DNA of 64,000 nt from Scleroderma bovista (GCA_037178675.1 JAYMGJ010000372.1:19391-83390), one strand, 5' to 3'; positions 24,601 to 35,386 are shown, counted from the first letter of the stretch. The notes: generated from the sequence alone by a model not told the origin. Program-made: numbers and translations.

Positions 24601-25324
24601 CTTACCTCTCGCCGAGTTCGCCTACAACAATGCCCCTAGCGCTACGACTGGTGTATCACCGTTCTTCGCGAACAAAGGATACCACCCGAACCTCGCTGTG
24701 CACCCCGAGCGCGACCTCTCGTCGGCTCGGGCACGGGAATACGCAGTTGACTTAGAGTCATTGCATGAGTACCTACGTGAAGAGATGGCTGCTGCCCAGA
24801 AAAGGTACCAAGGCCCTGCTGACGCCAGAAGATCACCCGCACCCGATTTCAAAGTCGGTGATCAAGTATTCGTCAAAGCCAAGTACTTTAGGTCTACCCG
24901 ACCGTCAAAGAAACTCTCCGAGAAGAATCTCGGTCCCTACCCAATCATCGCCCAAGTCGGCACTCTATCATTCACAATCCGTCTCCCCGACTCTATGCGT
25001 GCTGTCCATCCCGTCTTCCACGTCTCACAACTCGAACCAGCGACACCGAATACAATACCGAATCGGTCACAACCTCCACCACCTCCCATCGAAGTCGACG
25101 GCGAACCCGAGTTCGAGATCACCGAGATCCTCGACTCAAAGTTCGACCGACGTCGACGCCAATGCCCACTCCTTTACCTAGTTAGATGGGCTGGTTACGA
25201 AGGTACCGACGAAGAAACATCTTGGTTGATCGCGACCGAGCTAGGACACGCATCAGAACTCGTGGCCGACTATCACAAAGCCTACCCGACTAAGCCAGGC
25301 CCCTTAGAAAGCCTCTCACGCTAA
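21604..25324 (+). pseudogene. pol: Pol polyprotein of chromovirus (PR-RT-RNase H-IN-chromodomain), one frameshift
   Basis: Read from the frameshift site or from ATG 21667. The aspartic protease has the LVDSGSTHCFVD motif. Reverse transcriptase has YPLPLISDLLD, MPFGLTNAPAAFQ and the catalytic YLDDILVYSDN. RNase H has ETDASDYAIAGILS and VTDHKNLEYF. Directly after the last motif the frame hits TAA at 23584, because one T too many in the TTT at 23572-23574 shifts it; the downstream frame resumes without loss. Integrase follows with an HHCC zinc region (HDHPLSGHFGQNRT, CTACARAK) and a D,D,E core (SMDFIEQLP, VTSDRGSEF, GYHPEGDGQTERANQTLEQY). Last is a C-terminal chromodomain (YLVRWAGYEGTDEETSW), which defines the chromovirus group and can bind histone marks. 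The extra T may be real or a sequencing error. Confidence 0.9.
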
Positions 25325-25412
25325 GTCTTTCGGATCACCGAACAAAGTCTATTGATAGTATACAAAAACAAAGTAAAAAGAAAAAAGAAAACTAAATACA
25401 AATACGGTCCGA

Positions 25413-26490
25413 CTACTCGGACTCGCCCTCTCCGTCTTCGTCTCCCGACTCTTCGCCTTCCCCGTCCGTCTCGTCCGACTCCTCCTGCTCTTCGCTCCCC
25501 TCGGGCATCGCCTTGCCCTTGCCTTTCGGATCCCTCGCATCTGCGACCCTCTTCGTCTCCCAGGCTACCCCTTCTACCTTTCGACCGAGCTTGACCAGTT
25601 CCCTGGTGTTGCGGTCGATCGCCGCCACAATTTCCCCGAGTCGGCGGTCTAGGACCAGCGCGACTGGGTCTGGCCGATTCGATGGCCCAGCCACCGAGAA
25701 CCCTCCCATCGCCGCCTCGATCTCCTCTGTACTCGCGGCGTCGGCGATCGTCTTCTTCGACCGTTTCCTCTTTTCGCCTCCTCTCGGCGACGTGTTTGCC
25801 TCCACCGTCTTCTCGCTTTGCTTTCTCTTCTCTCCACTCGCCGACCTCTCCATCGCGGCCGTCGACACACCGAAGGTGCACTTGATCTTGGATCGTTGAC
25901 ACCGACTGCAAGTCGGTGTGCGCGCACCGTCGGCCAGCTCGCACCCGCCACTGTTGCCGCTTCGCCTGCATCGGTCACAAGGGGGCCTGAACCCCATTAT
26001 GCCCGTGTTCGAGCGGGCAGTCACCTGTCGGGGCTATTTCAATAATAAATCAGCAAAAATCAAATAAAGAAAAGAAAAAAAACCAACGGCGCACCTTAGG
26101 CTTCGGCCCCAGCCCTAAACGTTCCCGCATCGCCTCGCCAGCCGCCAGCGACTCGGCTTTCTCTCTCGCCCTCACCTCCGCCTCGGCCTTGCGCCTCGCC
26201 TCGAAATCCGCTCGCGCCTTCGCCTCGGCGACTCGCTTCGCCTCCTCTTCGGCTTTCCGCTTCTCTTCGGCGACCCTTCTCGCCTCTTCCTCAGCCTTCT
26301 TCCTGGCAGCCTCCTCCGCCAACCTCCTCGCCTCTTGCTCGGCCGCCTGTTTCATCAATCGCTCCCGTCGCCGACGCGACTGTTCGTCGAACTTGGCGAT
26401 TTGGACTTGGATCGAATCGGTCGGCTTCCCTTCCAACTCGGGCGAGGGGGCGCGCGTCCAGTCGACGTTGTCGGTGTTGCTAGCGGACAT
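25413..26490 (-). CDS. Antisense spliced gene inside chromovirus: coiled-coil protein with six-Cys cluster
   Basis: Runs opposite to gag-pol, between the pol end and the 3' LTR. Exon 1 is 26490-26095, the intron 26094-26025 (GTGCGC...GACAG) and exon 2 26024-25413, giving 335 residues. An alternative acceptor 9 nt upstream is also in frame. Residues about 35-120 form a charged Ala/Glu/Arg heptad-rich coiled coil. Around residues 147-180 are six Cys spaced C-x2-C-x8-C-x10-C-x2-C-x6-C, close to the fungal Zn2Cys6 pattern (the second gap is usually 6), ending RSKIKCTF. A basic region (KRKRSKKT) and a very acidic C-terminus follow. It is fully open in a young element. Function is unknown; DNA or chromatin binding is a guess from the Cys cluster. 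Confidence 0.68.
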
Positions 26491-26655
26491 GTTTAAATCG
26501 AGGGTGGTATGAAGGAAAGGATTTGTTGGGCTACCGTCACCGAAGGCCAGTCTTAAATATGCCCTAACCGATTTTCAAACCCAGACAATGGTCACGCACA
26601 TTCGGTGTGGAATACGCGTTGCAGCCTCGTGGGCTCGGCCCTAAGAGGGGGATAC

Positions 26656-27278
26656 TGTCACGACCGTGACATCCGATCACCCTGTACCCTATTGTCCGAT
26701 CGCGTCCACGCGTTCGCCGTCCGTCTATTGTATGTACTCCCTTTTCCGTTTCTTCTATCTGTCCTGTATCGCCACCGATCGGTGAGCGCGTTGTCCGTTC
26801 TGTCTCTCTGTACTATTACCTAATATGTTTCCTTTCTTGTTTCCGGTTACTATACGTTCCCGTCCCGTTGCATTACTAATACGATACTCATCGGTAATCC
26901 GGTTATCGCACTTACCGTACTTACTCAGCGCGCAGCGCGACTGCGCTCGTCATTCGTCGGTAATCCCGACTTCCCGTACATCGCCTCATCCGTTCCACTC
27001 AGTATAAATACCTAGATACTCGGTCTGTTGTAGTTTCAGTTCGAATATCGAATAAGATACTTCTCATCTGTTCTCCCTTCGCACTCTCCGTCTCTGTCTC
27101 GTGCAAGCACTCGGTCGTAGACCGTTTACCCTCGGACTCTCCGTCAGACCCTCGGTCGGCCTTCCTATTACTCGGGAAGCGCGACTACGCTACGTAGCAT
27201 CTCGGTCTTACCGCTAGACCAACCCCTGACCCCCTGACCCCTCGTAGAGATCAGATCGGTGAAGAACCGGTCTTGACA
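26656..27278 (+). repeat. 3' LTR of chromovirus
   Basis: 623 bp, TGTCACGACC to TTGACA. Preceded by the purine-rich CTAAGAGGGGGATAC, the likely plus-strand primer. Three differences from the 5' LTR. It contains the same TATAAATA box. Confidence 0.93.
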
Positions 27279-27966
27279 AGTGTCATCTTCAATTCAGTCA
27301 ATGTATTAACATTTGTCGTCGGCTCCTGTGAGGCAATATCACTTCCATCAAATGCGGACGTCAAGGAGCAGAAAGTGGTTCAACGCGCCATGAACCAGAA
27401 GGGCATTGATTGAGGGACGTTGCGCAATCAGATTGCTCATTTCATGTCCCGTATGTCGCACATTCTTAGTGGGAATTCTAACATTGTATGTGAGCAGCTG
27501 CCATTATCGCCCCCAAGTCTTCGGGTAAGGAGAAGTTCTCAAATTTACGGAGCCTCGAACACCCGGTCATATATCAGCTAATCGTTGCATACCTCCAAAA
27601 CGAGTACCCGGATCTCAGGATTGTTGACGATATGACAACTGAACTGGGAACAAATATTCTTTTTGCAGCACGGTCTACGAGAGTTCTCCCATTCATTATC
27701 AAAGATGGCATTAGATCACATAATGCACCTGCATTGTCCCATACAACACGGACAGACGAAGCTGACAATTGGCCGTTCTACATGGCCAGCTGGGATAGGG
27801 CCCAGCTATGGCGCATCCCCATGCCATACGAGTGGGCTAATGTAAGCAGTTTCACCATGCAATATTGGTGGCTCATGGAGAGGTTGTCACCAAGCAATAT
27901 CAGTGGGCTGACACACTGGTACACTAGATCAGAATGGACTGTGGCAAAAGGGCCTTATGCAGCCGG
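27279..27966 (+). pseudogene. Tnp2-type transposase, middle fragment
   Basis: Resumes to the right of the chromovirus. Readable pieces are VVQRAMNQKG, then after a stop GTLRNQIAHFMSR, NLRSLEHPVIYQLIVAYLQNEYPDLRIVDDM, LPFIIKDGIRSHNAPALSHTTRTDEAD and WDRAQLWRIPMPYEWAN. The style matches the C-terminal half of agaricomycete Tnp2 proteins, but the region expected between the 5' part and here is largely missing. The fragment runs into tandem repeats at 27967. It is a relic, with exon limits not resolved. Confidence 0.5.
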
Positions 27967-28315
27967 CATTGAGGCCGAATGATTGCAGCAGGGCAGCCGC
28001 CATAGCAATGCAGCCAGAGGTGAATGCCACAGGGTTGCCGCGGCATTGAGGCCGAATGATTGCAGCAGGGCAGCCGCCAGCCAGAAGTAAATGCCACAGG
28101 GTTGCCATGGCATTGAGGCCGAATGATTGCAGCAGGGCGCTGCCGTAGCAATGCAGCCAGAGGTGAATGCCACAGGGTTGCTGCAACATTGAGGCTGAAT
28201 GATTGCAGCAGGGCACTGCCATAGCAATGTGGCCAGAGGTGAATGCCACAGGGTTGCCACGGCATTGAGGCTGAATGATTGCAGCAGGGCAGCCGCCATG
28301 GCATTGCGGCAAAGG
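27967..28315. repeat. 77-bp tandem repeat, about 4.5 copies
   Basis: Each unit starts ATTGAGGCCGAATGATTGCA and carries AGGTGAATGCCACAGGGTTG. Starts are near 27967, 28044, 28111, 28187 and 28264. One copy is about 10 bp short and the last is truncated. Copies differ at scattered sites. Confidence 0.85.
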
Positions 28316-28329
28316 ACTAGGGTAGTAGT

Positions 28330-29220
28330 TGCAGCAATGTGGCCAAAGAACCATACACTAAATTGGTGTCTCACAATGTGTCAAGCCCACTATGATGGTG
28401 TCCCATTATTACATGACAGCCCCAGGAACATGATCATCTATAGGATCAGGGGGCCCTGGAGATGGTGTACTCTATTCTACTATGGAGCCCTAGCCATGCA
28501 AATGAATAGAAGGGCTGCAGTGCCAGTGTTGCATACTTTGCATCAAGCTGTGGAATTGGTGTCCTGTTTCTGTTGGTGGGCTGATAGAATGGTGTGTCCC
28601 ATATGTTTTATTGGGCTGTAGGGTTGTTGCCCTGGCCTTGGTGTAAAGCCGCATATATAGTGTCCCTTGCTTCCCAATGGGCTGCATATAGGGTGTACCC
28701 TTCAGAGTAGCAAGCCATGGGGGTGGTGTCCCATGACTATGAGCAGGCCCTGGAGTCAGTGTCATTTATATAGTCAGGGTGGCCAGCATATGGGTATGAT
28801 GTCCCATAGCATTAGATGGGCCCTAGTAAAGGTGTTATATAGCTATGTGGGGAAACCTTGCAAGTATATTTCAAAGTCACAGGTTATGAATGTGGTATCC
28901 CAGAGAATGAAGCAAGCCCTCAATGTGGTGACAACTATGTAGTCGGGCAGGCCTGTATGTTGGCTTCCCCTTCGGTATGATGGGCCATGAGGTTGGCATT
29001 CCAGTATACCCAACAGGCCCTAGATACCATGTTCATTGTCTAAATGTAGTGCCGCATATATGCAGCTCTCATAGTACCATTAAGCCAGGATGCGGCAGTA
29101 CATACATGTGGCACTACACTTTCAGCACAAGCCTGGATGCGGCACAACATGGCACAGCAGAACAGCAGCACAACATACTATCGGCACTACAGGATCAGCA
29201 CAATATACATATCATTGGTG
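28330..29220. repeat. Degenerate short-period repeats
   Basis: No gene. The motifs GGTGTCCCAT and GGGCCCTAG alternate roughly every 40-50 bp (for example near 28396, 28716, 28798), suggesting a decayed minisatellite. A GCGGCA-rich patch follows at 29090-29200. Confidence 0.5.
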
Positions 29221-29244
29221 TACCATGACACTGATGGATTATGA

Positions 29245-30620
29245 AAATATGGTTGCTGGACATATGTTTTGAGAAGAAAGGTCCACAGGAGTCCAAATAT
29301 GGCCGCGGGAATAATGCTCCGGCATGCTCCGGCCACGGCAACAATGTCCCAGACACATAGTACCAAGTACAACATGAGCTGGGCAAGTAAAACAGTGGTA
29401 ATCATGTATTAAGCAAATATCATTGCCGAACATATGTTGTGAGCAGAAAGGTCCGCAGGAGTCTAAATATGGCCGCGGGAATAATGCTTTGGCATGCTCC
29501 GGCCGCAGTAACAATGTCCCGGACACATAGTATCATATACAACATGAGCTGGGCAAGTAATCATGTATTAAACAAATATCATTGCCGAACATATGTTGTG
29601 AGCAGAAAGGTCCGCAGGAGTCCAAATATGGCCGCGGGAATAATGCTTCGGCATGCTCCGGCCGCAGTAACAATGTCCCGGACACATAGTATCATATACA
29701 ACATGAGCTGGGCAAGTAATCATGTATTAAACAAATATCATTGCCGAACATATGTTGTGAGCAGAAAGGTCCACAGGAGTCTAAATATGGCCGCGGGAAT
29801 AATGCTTCGGCATGCTCCGGCCTCAGCAACAATGTCCCGGACACATAGTACCAAGTACAACATGAACTGGGCAAGTAAAACAGTGATAATCATGTATTAA
29901 GCAAATATCATTGCCGGACATATGTTGTGAGCAGAAAGGTCCGCAGGAGTCTAAATATGGCCGCAGGAATAATGCTTCGGCATGCTCCGGCCTCAGCAAC
30001 AATGTCCTGGACACATAGTACCAAGTACAACATGAACTGGGCAAGTAAAACAGTGATAATCATGTATTAAGCACATATCATTGCCGGACATATGTTGTGA
30101 GCAGAAAGGTCCGCAGGAGTCCAAATATGGCCGCGGGAATAATGCTTCGGCATGCTCCGGCCTCAGCAACAATGTCCCGGACACATAGTATCATATACAA
30201 CATGAGCTGGGCAAGTAATCATGTATTAAACAAATATCATTGCCGAACATATGTTGTGAGCAGAAAGGTCCGCAGGAGTCCAAATATGGCTACAGGAATA
30301 ATGTCCTGGCATGCTTCAGCCATGGCAACAATGTCCCCGACACATAGTACCATGTACAACATGAGCTGGGCAAGTAAAACAGTGGTAATCATGTATTACG
30401 CAAATGTTGTTGCCGGACATATGTTATGAGCAAAAAGGTCCACAGGAGTCCCAATATGGCTGCGGGAATAATGCTCTGGCCCCTTCCAGCCATGGAAACA
30501 ATGTCCAAGACACATATAACCACACACATAATCTTCTAGGCAAGCACACCAGTGGCAATGATTCATTATGCACATATGGTGCAGAACACATGTCCTGAGT
30601 CCACAGAGCTGCAGGAGTCC
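29245..30620. repeat. Satellite array with 159- and 170-bp units, about 8 copies
   Basis: The anchor CATATGTT(G/T)TGAG occurs near 29261, 29431, 29590, 29749, 29919, 30089, 30248 and 30418, with a decayed copy near 30589. Spacings are 170, 159, 159, 170, 170, 159, 170 and about 171. The length classes differ by an 11-bp segment (AAAACAGTGGT or AAAACAGTGAT) after GGGCAAGT. Each unit has AAATATGGCCGCGGGAATAA and ACAATGTCCCGGACACATAG. Short reading frames recur by repetition only. Confidence 0.9.
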
Positions 30621-31004
30621 ACATATGGGTGTGTGAGTGATAACTGCCCATATACAATACTTATTGGTCACTGTGTCAGCACTTCAACAGCTCAATAACC
30701 TTCATCTCTCTTCTCATTTCAAACATATATATTTTGTACCTACACAATATACACCCCAGGCATTGTTACACTTTGTGCATGTACTGAGGTAATGTTATTT
30801 AAGTGTATGCAGTGCAGTGCACTTTCATATCAGTGAATCTATGTCTCCACATAGGCATTATGACACTTTGTGCACATACTGAGTGTTTCATATAGGTATT
30901 GAAATATTATACACCCCACCACTACTATCATTTATAATAACTTACCCAGGTTGGACTGCTGTGGCCAGCATGCCTCAGTCACAGTGCCTAGTATGCCTTA
31001 GGCA
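30621..31004. other. AT-rich spacer between satellites
   Basis: No gene. A short direct repeat around CACTTTGTGCA(C/T)(A/G)TACTGAG occurs near 30771 and 30868. Confidence 0.5.
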
Positions 31005-32560
31005 ATGGTTCCCATGCCACAGGGTGCAGTGCCATGGTTGAAGTGGTACTGTGGCTGCAGTTGTGCCATCACCACAGTCTTTCCATGTTCACAGTCATGC
31101 TGTTGTTGCAGTCTTTCCATGGCCGCAGTCTGTTGTGCTGTGGCCACAGTCATGCCATGGTTGCAGACTTGCCATAGCTGCATAACCACCATCTTGCCAT
31201 GGCCACAGTTGTACCACGGCTGCAGTTGTGATATGCTGCAGTTGTGCCATTGCCACAGTCTTGCCATGGCTGAGATTGTCATGGCTGCAGTCATGCCATA
31301 GCCGCAGTCTTTCTGCAACTGCAGTAGTGCCATGGCTGCAGTAGTGCTGTGGCCGCAGTAGTGCTATGGCTGCAGTCTTGCCGTGGCCGCAGTCTTGCCA
31401 TGGCCGCAGTAGTAGTGCCGTGGCTGCAGTCTTGCCGTGGCCGCAGTCTTTCCATGGCTGCAGTAGTGCTGTGGCCACAGTCTTGCCATGGCCGCAGTAG
31501 TAGTGCCGTGGCTGCAGTCTTGCTGTGGCCACAGTAGTGCCGTGGCAGCAGTCTTGCCATGGCTGCAGTAGTAGTGCCATGGCTGCAGTCTTGCCATGAC
31601 CGCAGTCTTTCCATGGCAGTAGTAGTGCCGTGGCCGCAGTCTTGCCATGGCCGCAGTAGTAGTGCCGTGGCCGCAGTCTTGCCATGGCTGCAGTAGTAGT
31701 GCCGTGGCCGCAGTCTTGCCATGGCCGCAGTCTTGCCATGGCCGCAGTAGTAGTGCCGTGGCTGCAGTCTTGCCGTGGCCGCAGTCTTTCCATGGCCGCA
31801 GTAGTGCTGTGGCCACAGTCTTGCCATGGCCGCAGTCTTTCCATGGCCGCAGTAGTGCTGTGGCCACAGTCTTGCCATGGCCGCAGTCTTTCCATGGCCG
31901 CAGTAGTGCTGTGGCCACAGTCTTGCCATGGCCGCAGTCTTGCCATGGCCGCAGTAGTAGTGCCGTGGCTGCAGTCTTGCTGTGGCTGCAGTAGTGCCGT
32001 GGCAGCAGTCTTGCCATGGCTGCAGTAGTAGTGCCGTGGCTGCAGTCTTGCCATGGCTGCAGTAGTAGTGCCGTGGCTGCAGTCTTGCCGTGACCGCAGT
32101 CTTTCCATGGCAGTAGTAGTGCCGTGGCCGCAGTCTTGCCATGGCCGCAGTAGTAGTGCTGTGGCCACAGTCTTGCCATGGCCGCAGTCTTGCTGTGGCC
32201 ACAGTAGTAGTGCCATGGCCGCAGTCTTTCCGTGGCCACTGTAGTGCCATGGCCACAGTCTTTCCGTGGCCACTGTAGTGCCATGGCCGCAGTCTTTCCA
32301 TGGCCGCCATAGTGCCATGGCCGCAGTCTTTCCATGGCCGCCATAGTGCCATGGCCGCAGTCTTGCCGTGGCCGCCATAGTGCCATGGCCGCAGTCTTGC
32401 CGTGGCTGCCGTAGTGCCGTGGCCGCAGTCTTGCCGTGGCCGCAGTCGTGCCGTGGCCGCAGTCATGCCATGGCCGCAGTCTTGCCATGGCCACAGTCAA
32501 GTTTGCCGCCATGTTGACCATGCCGCAGTGTTGACTGTGCCACACTGTTGACCATGCCGC
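31005..32560. repeat. 17/20-bp minisatellite with 51-bp higher-order units
   Basis: About 85-90 units of 17 bp (GTCTTGCCATGGCCGCA and variants) mixed with 20-bp units (GTAGTAGTGCCGTGGCTGCA). Nearly every unit holds the palindrome CCATGG or a one-base variant. At about 31787-31940 a 51-bp trio of units is repeated three times. The left and right edges are more decayed. Long open frames on both strands follow from the 51-bp periodicity and are not genes. Confidence 0.93.
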
Positions 32561-32861
32561 AATGCTGATTGACCGGCTCACTATGCTGTAATTGCTGCCG
32601 TCAGATTCTGCCACAATGCAGTACTGCCTCTATTGCGCACTGGCTCACTTATTGTATTGGTATGCTACTCCTCTCAGCCCGAGTATTTTCATGAAGACAC
32701 CCATTTGTCCGGCTTAAGACTTTCACCCTACCCCATGGTGACAACACAGCCATGGGCCCACCATCGTCACTTGGTGACAATGCTTTCGGTGGCTGACCCA
32801 TGTGATACAGGAAAGCCCCAGTCATAAGCCTCACTTCTGCCAGCCCGTGTAGCACGGCCGA
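32561..32861. other. Spacer between minisatellite and transposase 3' part, no gene
   Basis: Decayed minisatellite-like TGCCGCAATG motifs give way to unique sequence. No supported coding region. Confidence 0.45.
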
Positions 32862-33375
32862 TTGTCATCGTCCGCTGACCGTATAACACGGCCTACACAG
32901 GTGCATGGGCTCATTAGATTTGGGTCAGCAATGGCAACGAGGACTGATGCAGACCAGTTCGCAGGAGTTACTATCAAAAGTGGCACACACGCACAGCCTT
33001 GCAAGATCCTTTATCATTTCGGAGTACACCTCCCTCCAAGGCAGGACCATATCGTCCACGTATCTGCTATTCAGAAGTGCATGGTTGATGCAACTATACC
33101 CCTTATGCCATGGGATTTATTGTGAGTCTTCCAATCTGTTCGTGCAGACACAGTCTCGTGTGCTGAATGTATAGTGCAACTGAACTTGGCGCAACTACTG
33201 TGCATGCAAATTCATTTGGGCCCATTCAGATTGTCTCATCCGACACACTCTCATGTGCGCTGACAATCATCCCTGTACCTGACGACGAGTATGCACAGCC
33301 TGGATCCATACCTCTCTGGATTGCTGTGACGTGTGATCGCACTGGGCTTGAAGCAGATGACGACTGGCTCTGAGA
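32862..33375 (+). pseudogene. Tnp2-type transposase, 3' terminal part
   Basis: Readable as RFGSAMATRTDADQFAG, QPCKILYHFGVHLPPRQDH, VDATIPLMPWDL, then after a short intron YSATELGATTVHANSFGPIQ, CALTIIPVPDDEYAQPG, PLWIAVTCDRTGLEADDDW and a stop at 33371-33373. It resembles the final domain of agaricomycete Tnp2 proteins and ends 47 bp before the convergent accessory gene. The ATRTDAD...AQ..KI stretch also resembles TTRTDEAD...AQLWRI at about 27740-27815 on the other side of the satellites. Assignment is by style and position. Confidence 0.5.
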
Positions 33376-33421
33376 CAAGAGGACATTACAAGACCAAGAT
33401 AAGCATCGCACAGCTACAACA

Positions 33422-34991
33422 TTAGTTAAATAACGTGTCCGCATCATCAACACCATCTAGAATCTCCCCAATCTTGGTCTTCGCTGCCAGAATTGCACCC
33501 GTGCTTGCTTCCCCATCGTTGGCTCTTGGTGGCAAGCGGATGACGAGCTTCTTCGATGCTTTCCCCTTCCCCTTCTGATCTTTTAACAGCTCCTTTGGCT
33601 CCTCATCACCCCAAGCTGAACCACTGTGCGCCACCCTTCCACACTCAAACCACCCAGGATTCTGCAATAGAAGTTCAGGTTTAACCATCCACGAGCATAT
33701 GCGTGTTGCTAGTGTCCGTGACAGTGGTGGTTCTCCCTTCTTCTTTTCATCAGAGCGCTTACGTGTTGTGGCCAACCTTGCCTGGTCAGGTCGTGGGTCT
33801 CGCACTGCATCTATCACCATGAAGAGTTCAGAAAGCTGTAAACAGGTGATTTTAGTCACAGTATTTGTGGTACGGTATTGCAACTTACCTGTGGATGCCG
33901 CCATTCTGGCTCAATCGAGATGAAGGTACGAGGCTCGCTTGGGCGTCGGTCTGGATCGTCTTCATCATCCGACATTGCATTCAGGATAAAAGCAGTATCG
34001 TATTTTGGATCTTTCCATTTCAGATCACATTCTTCTGATGTGCGCTTTCTTTTCCTCGCCTCTAGTTTCTGATGCACAATCAATGGTAAGATTCAAAGGC
34101 TCGTTTACAGCTGACTTACAGATTGGACACGAGAATTCATATGTGCACGATCCAGGCCCTCGTCAACAATCATCTCTACATCATCATCAAAGTCGTCATC
34201 GTCATTGTCCGTGCGCTTTCGCTTCTTGTCTGCTTTCCGGTACTCGGCGGCCATGCGCATGTACTTGGCACGGACTGCCTTCTCAGTGTGCCCAGGAAGA
34301 ATGTTTTCCAGCATTGTTGCAGCCGTTGTTCCCATCTGTGGTCCAATGGTGCGTATTCTGTCAGCAACTTTCTGAATTCCATCTGAGTTGATAGCATCGT
34401 CTTGCTTGCCAGCTCTCCAGTCGAAACGCAACAGTCTCTTCCTGGTTGCAGGATCACATGGCCACATATCTGTATCCTCTCCAATACCCATGGGATATCC
34501 AGGTAGCGTGTTCCCATCAAGTTTTTTCACGCCCATCAAAGTCTTGAAACTCTCCGCCATTATATCCTGTACAGATAACACATTCATTCAGTGAGGAGAA
34601 TGATACAAGCTGGGACAATACGCACACGGAATATTTTTGATTTCAAAGCAGCCTGGTTTGCTTTCGAGACTTCATCTTCTCCCTCTTCATTGACACCGTG
34701 TGCAGGTTCAGTTGCTTCTCCGTCATCTCCTTGCTCTCGTTCACCTCCATTATCGAGATCATTGACATAAACAATCCCAGCCCTTTCTTCAAGCCAACTA
34801 CAACGCTCGCCCATCTCCTCTGTCTTCGCTTTTAGCTGTGCAATTTCTGCCTTTACCAGCTTGTTTTCGTTGTACAGTAACTGGAGCTTCGTCTCACATT
34901 GGCCCTTGAAGTTCCCAAAGTCGTTTTCAAGGCGCTCGAGGGTGGCAATTGCTGCATTGAGACGAGTGGTGTTGCTGCTGCTGGCAGACAT
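33422..34991 (-). CDS. CACTA-element accessory protein (conserved-looking, unknown function)
   Basis: Four exons, all joined in phase 0: 34991-34626, 34566-34120, 34068-33889 and 33835-33422, giving 468 residues with no stop. Donors are GTGCGT, GTAAGT and GTAAGT; acceptors are TACAG, CATCAG and TACAG. The N-terminal 70 residues form a coiled coil (LERLENDFGNFKGQCETKLQ, LVKAEIAQLKAKTEEM). Then comes DIMAESFKTLMGVKK...CDPATRKRLLRFDW, a basic-acidic stretch (ADKKRKRTDNDDDDFDDD), EWRHPQLSELFMVIDAVRDP, a WMVKPELL block and a Lys-rich tail. It is convergent with the transposase end and lies 400 bp inside the right terminal repeat, so it is probably the second gene of the transposon (compare TnpA of plant CACTA elements, by position only). 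A captured host gene is the alternative. Confidence 0.7.
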
Positions 34992-35386
34992 TGACGGAGA
35001 AAATGCAAGGCTGGCGTCGTACGACTGTAGTCAGCTACCTATTTGCCATCTACCTGTTGCCATGGAACAATGAAATCATTGATTGCGACTCAAGAGTGCT
35101 AGGAAAGAATCCCGAGCAGCTACTAGCCTATAGTGGCTCGAGTCGGTGGTGCGAACATCCGGGCCCAGCACTATATTACATAATATGTAATATTATGTAA
35201 CGGTTATCACAGCTGTGGCCGTCGCACTGAAGAAAACTATAGGTGGGGTAGGATATCAGACGAATCTATGTAGAATAAGCCTCGGACATCCTTCGAGTGA
35301 TTCCATCCGTATGGAATTCTACGTCAGACGGATATGGCTATGATTTCTGACACATCTACAACTAATCCACACATCTGTGCCACATC
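34992..35386. promoter_or_regulatory. Right subterminal region and accessory-gene promoter
   Basis: Holds a perfect 15-bp palindrome TTACATAATATGTAA (35176-35190) followed by a second TATTATGTAA. ATTCCAT/ATGGAAT form an inverted pair near 35300-35317. Several ACATC/CATCCGT repeats approach the terminal repeat. Such short subterminal repeats are where CACTA accessory proteins bind in plants; here that is inference. Confidence 0.4.

Larger units (their letters stand above)
19600..27278 (+). mobile_element. Ty3/gypsy chromovirus, complete with LTRs, very young
   Basis: 7,679 bp with two 623-bp LTRs that differ at three positions. Gene order is gag (CCHC), protease, reverse transcriptase, RNase H, integrase, chromodomain, with an extra spliced gene on the opposite strand before the 3' LTR. 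A polypurine stretch (AGAGGGGGA) ends a few bases before the 3' LTR. The element interrupts the Tnp2 transposase in its own orientation. Expected 5-bp target duplications are not visible: GTCTG on the left, AGTGT on the right. Pol has a single-base frameshift near 23572-23574. Confidence 0.93.

Noticed and set aside
25321..25978. Second minus-strand frame of 216 codons overlapping the antisense retrotransposon gene
   Set aside because: It is an Arg/Gly-rich shifted shadow of the frame that holds the ordered Cys cluster and lacks any motif.
31095..32614. Open frames of up to 427 codons on the minus strand and 115 codons on the plus strand
   Set aside because: All follow from the 17-bp minisatellite. 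Three frames are open at once with the same cyclic peptide, so they are not evidence of a gene.
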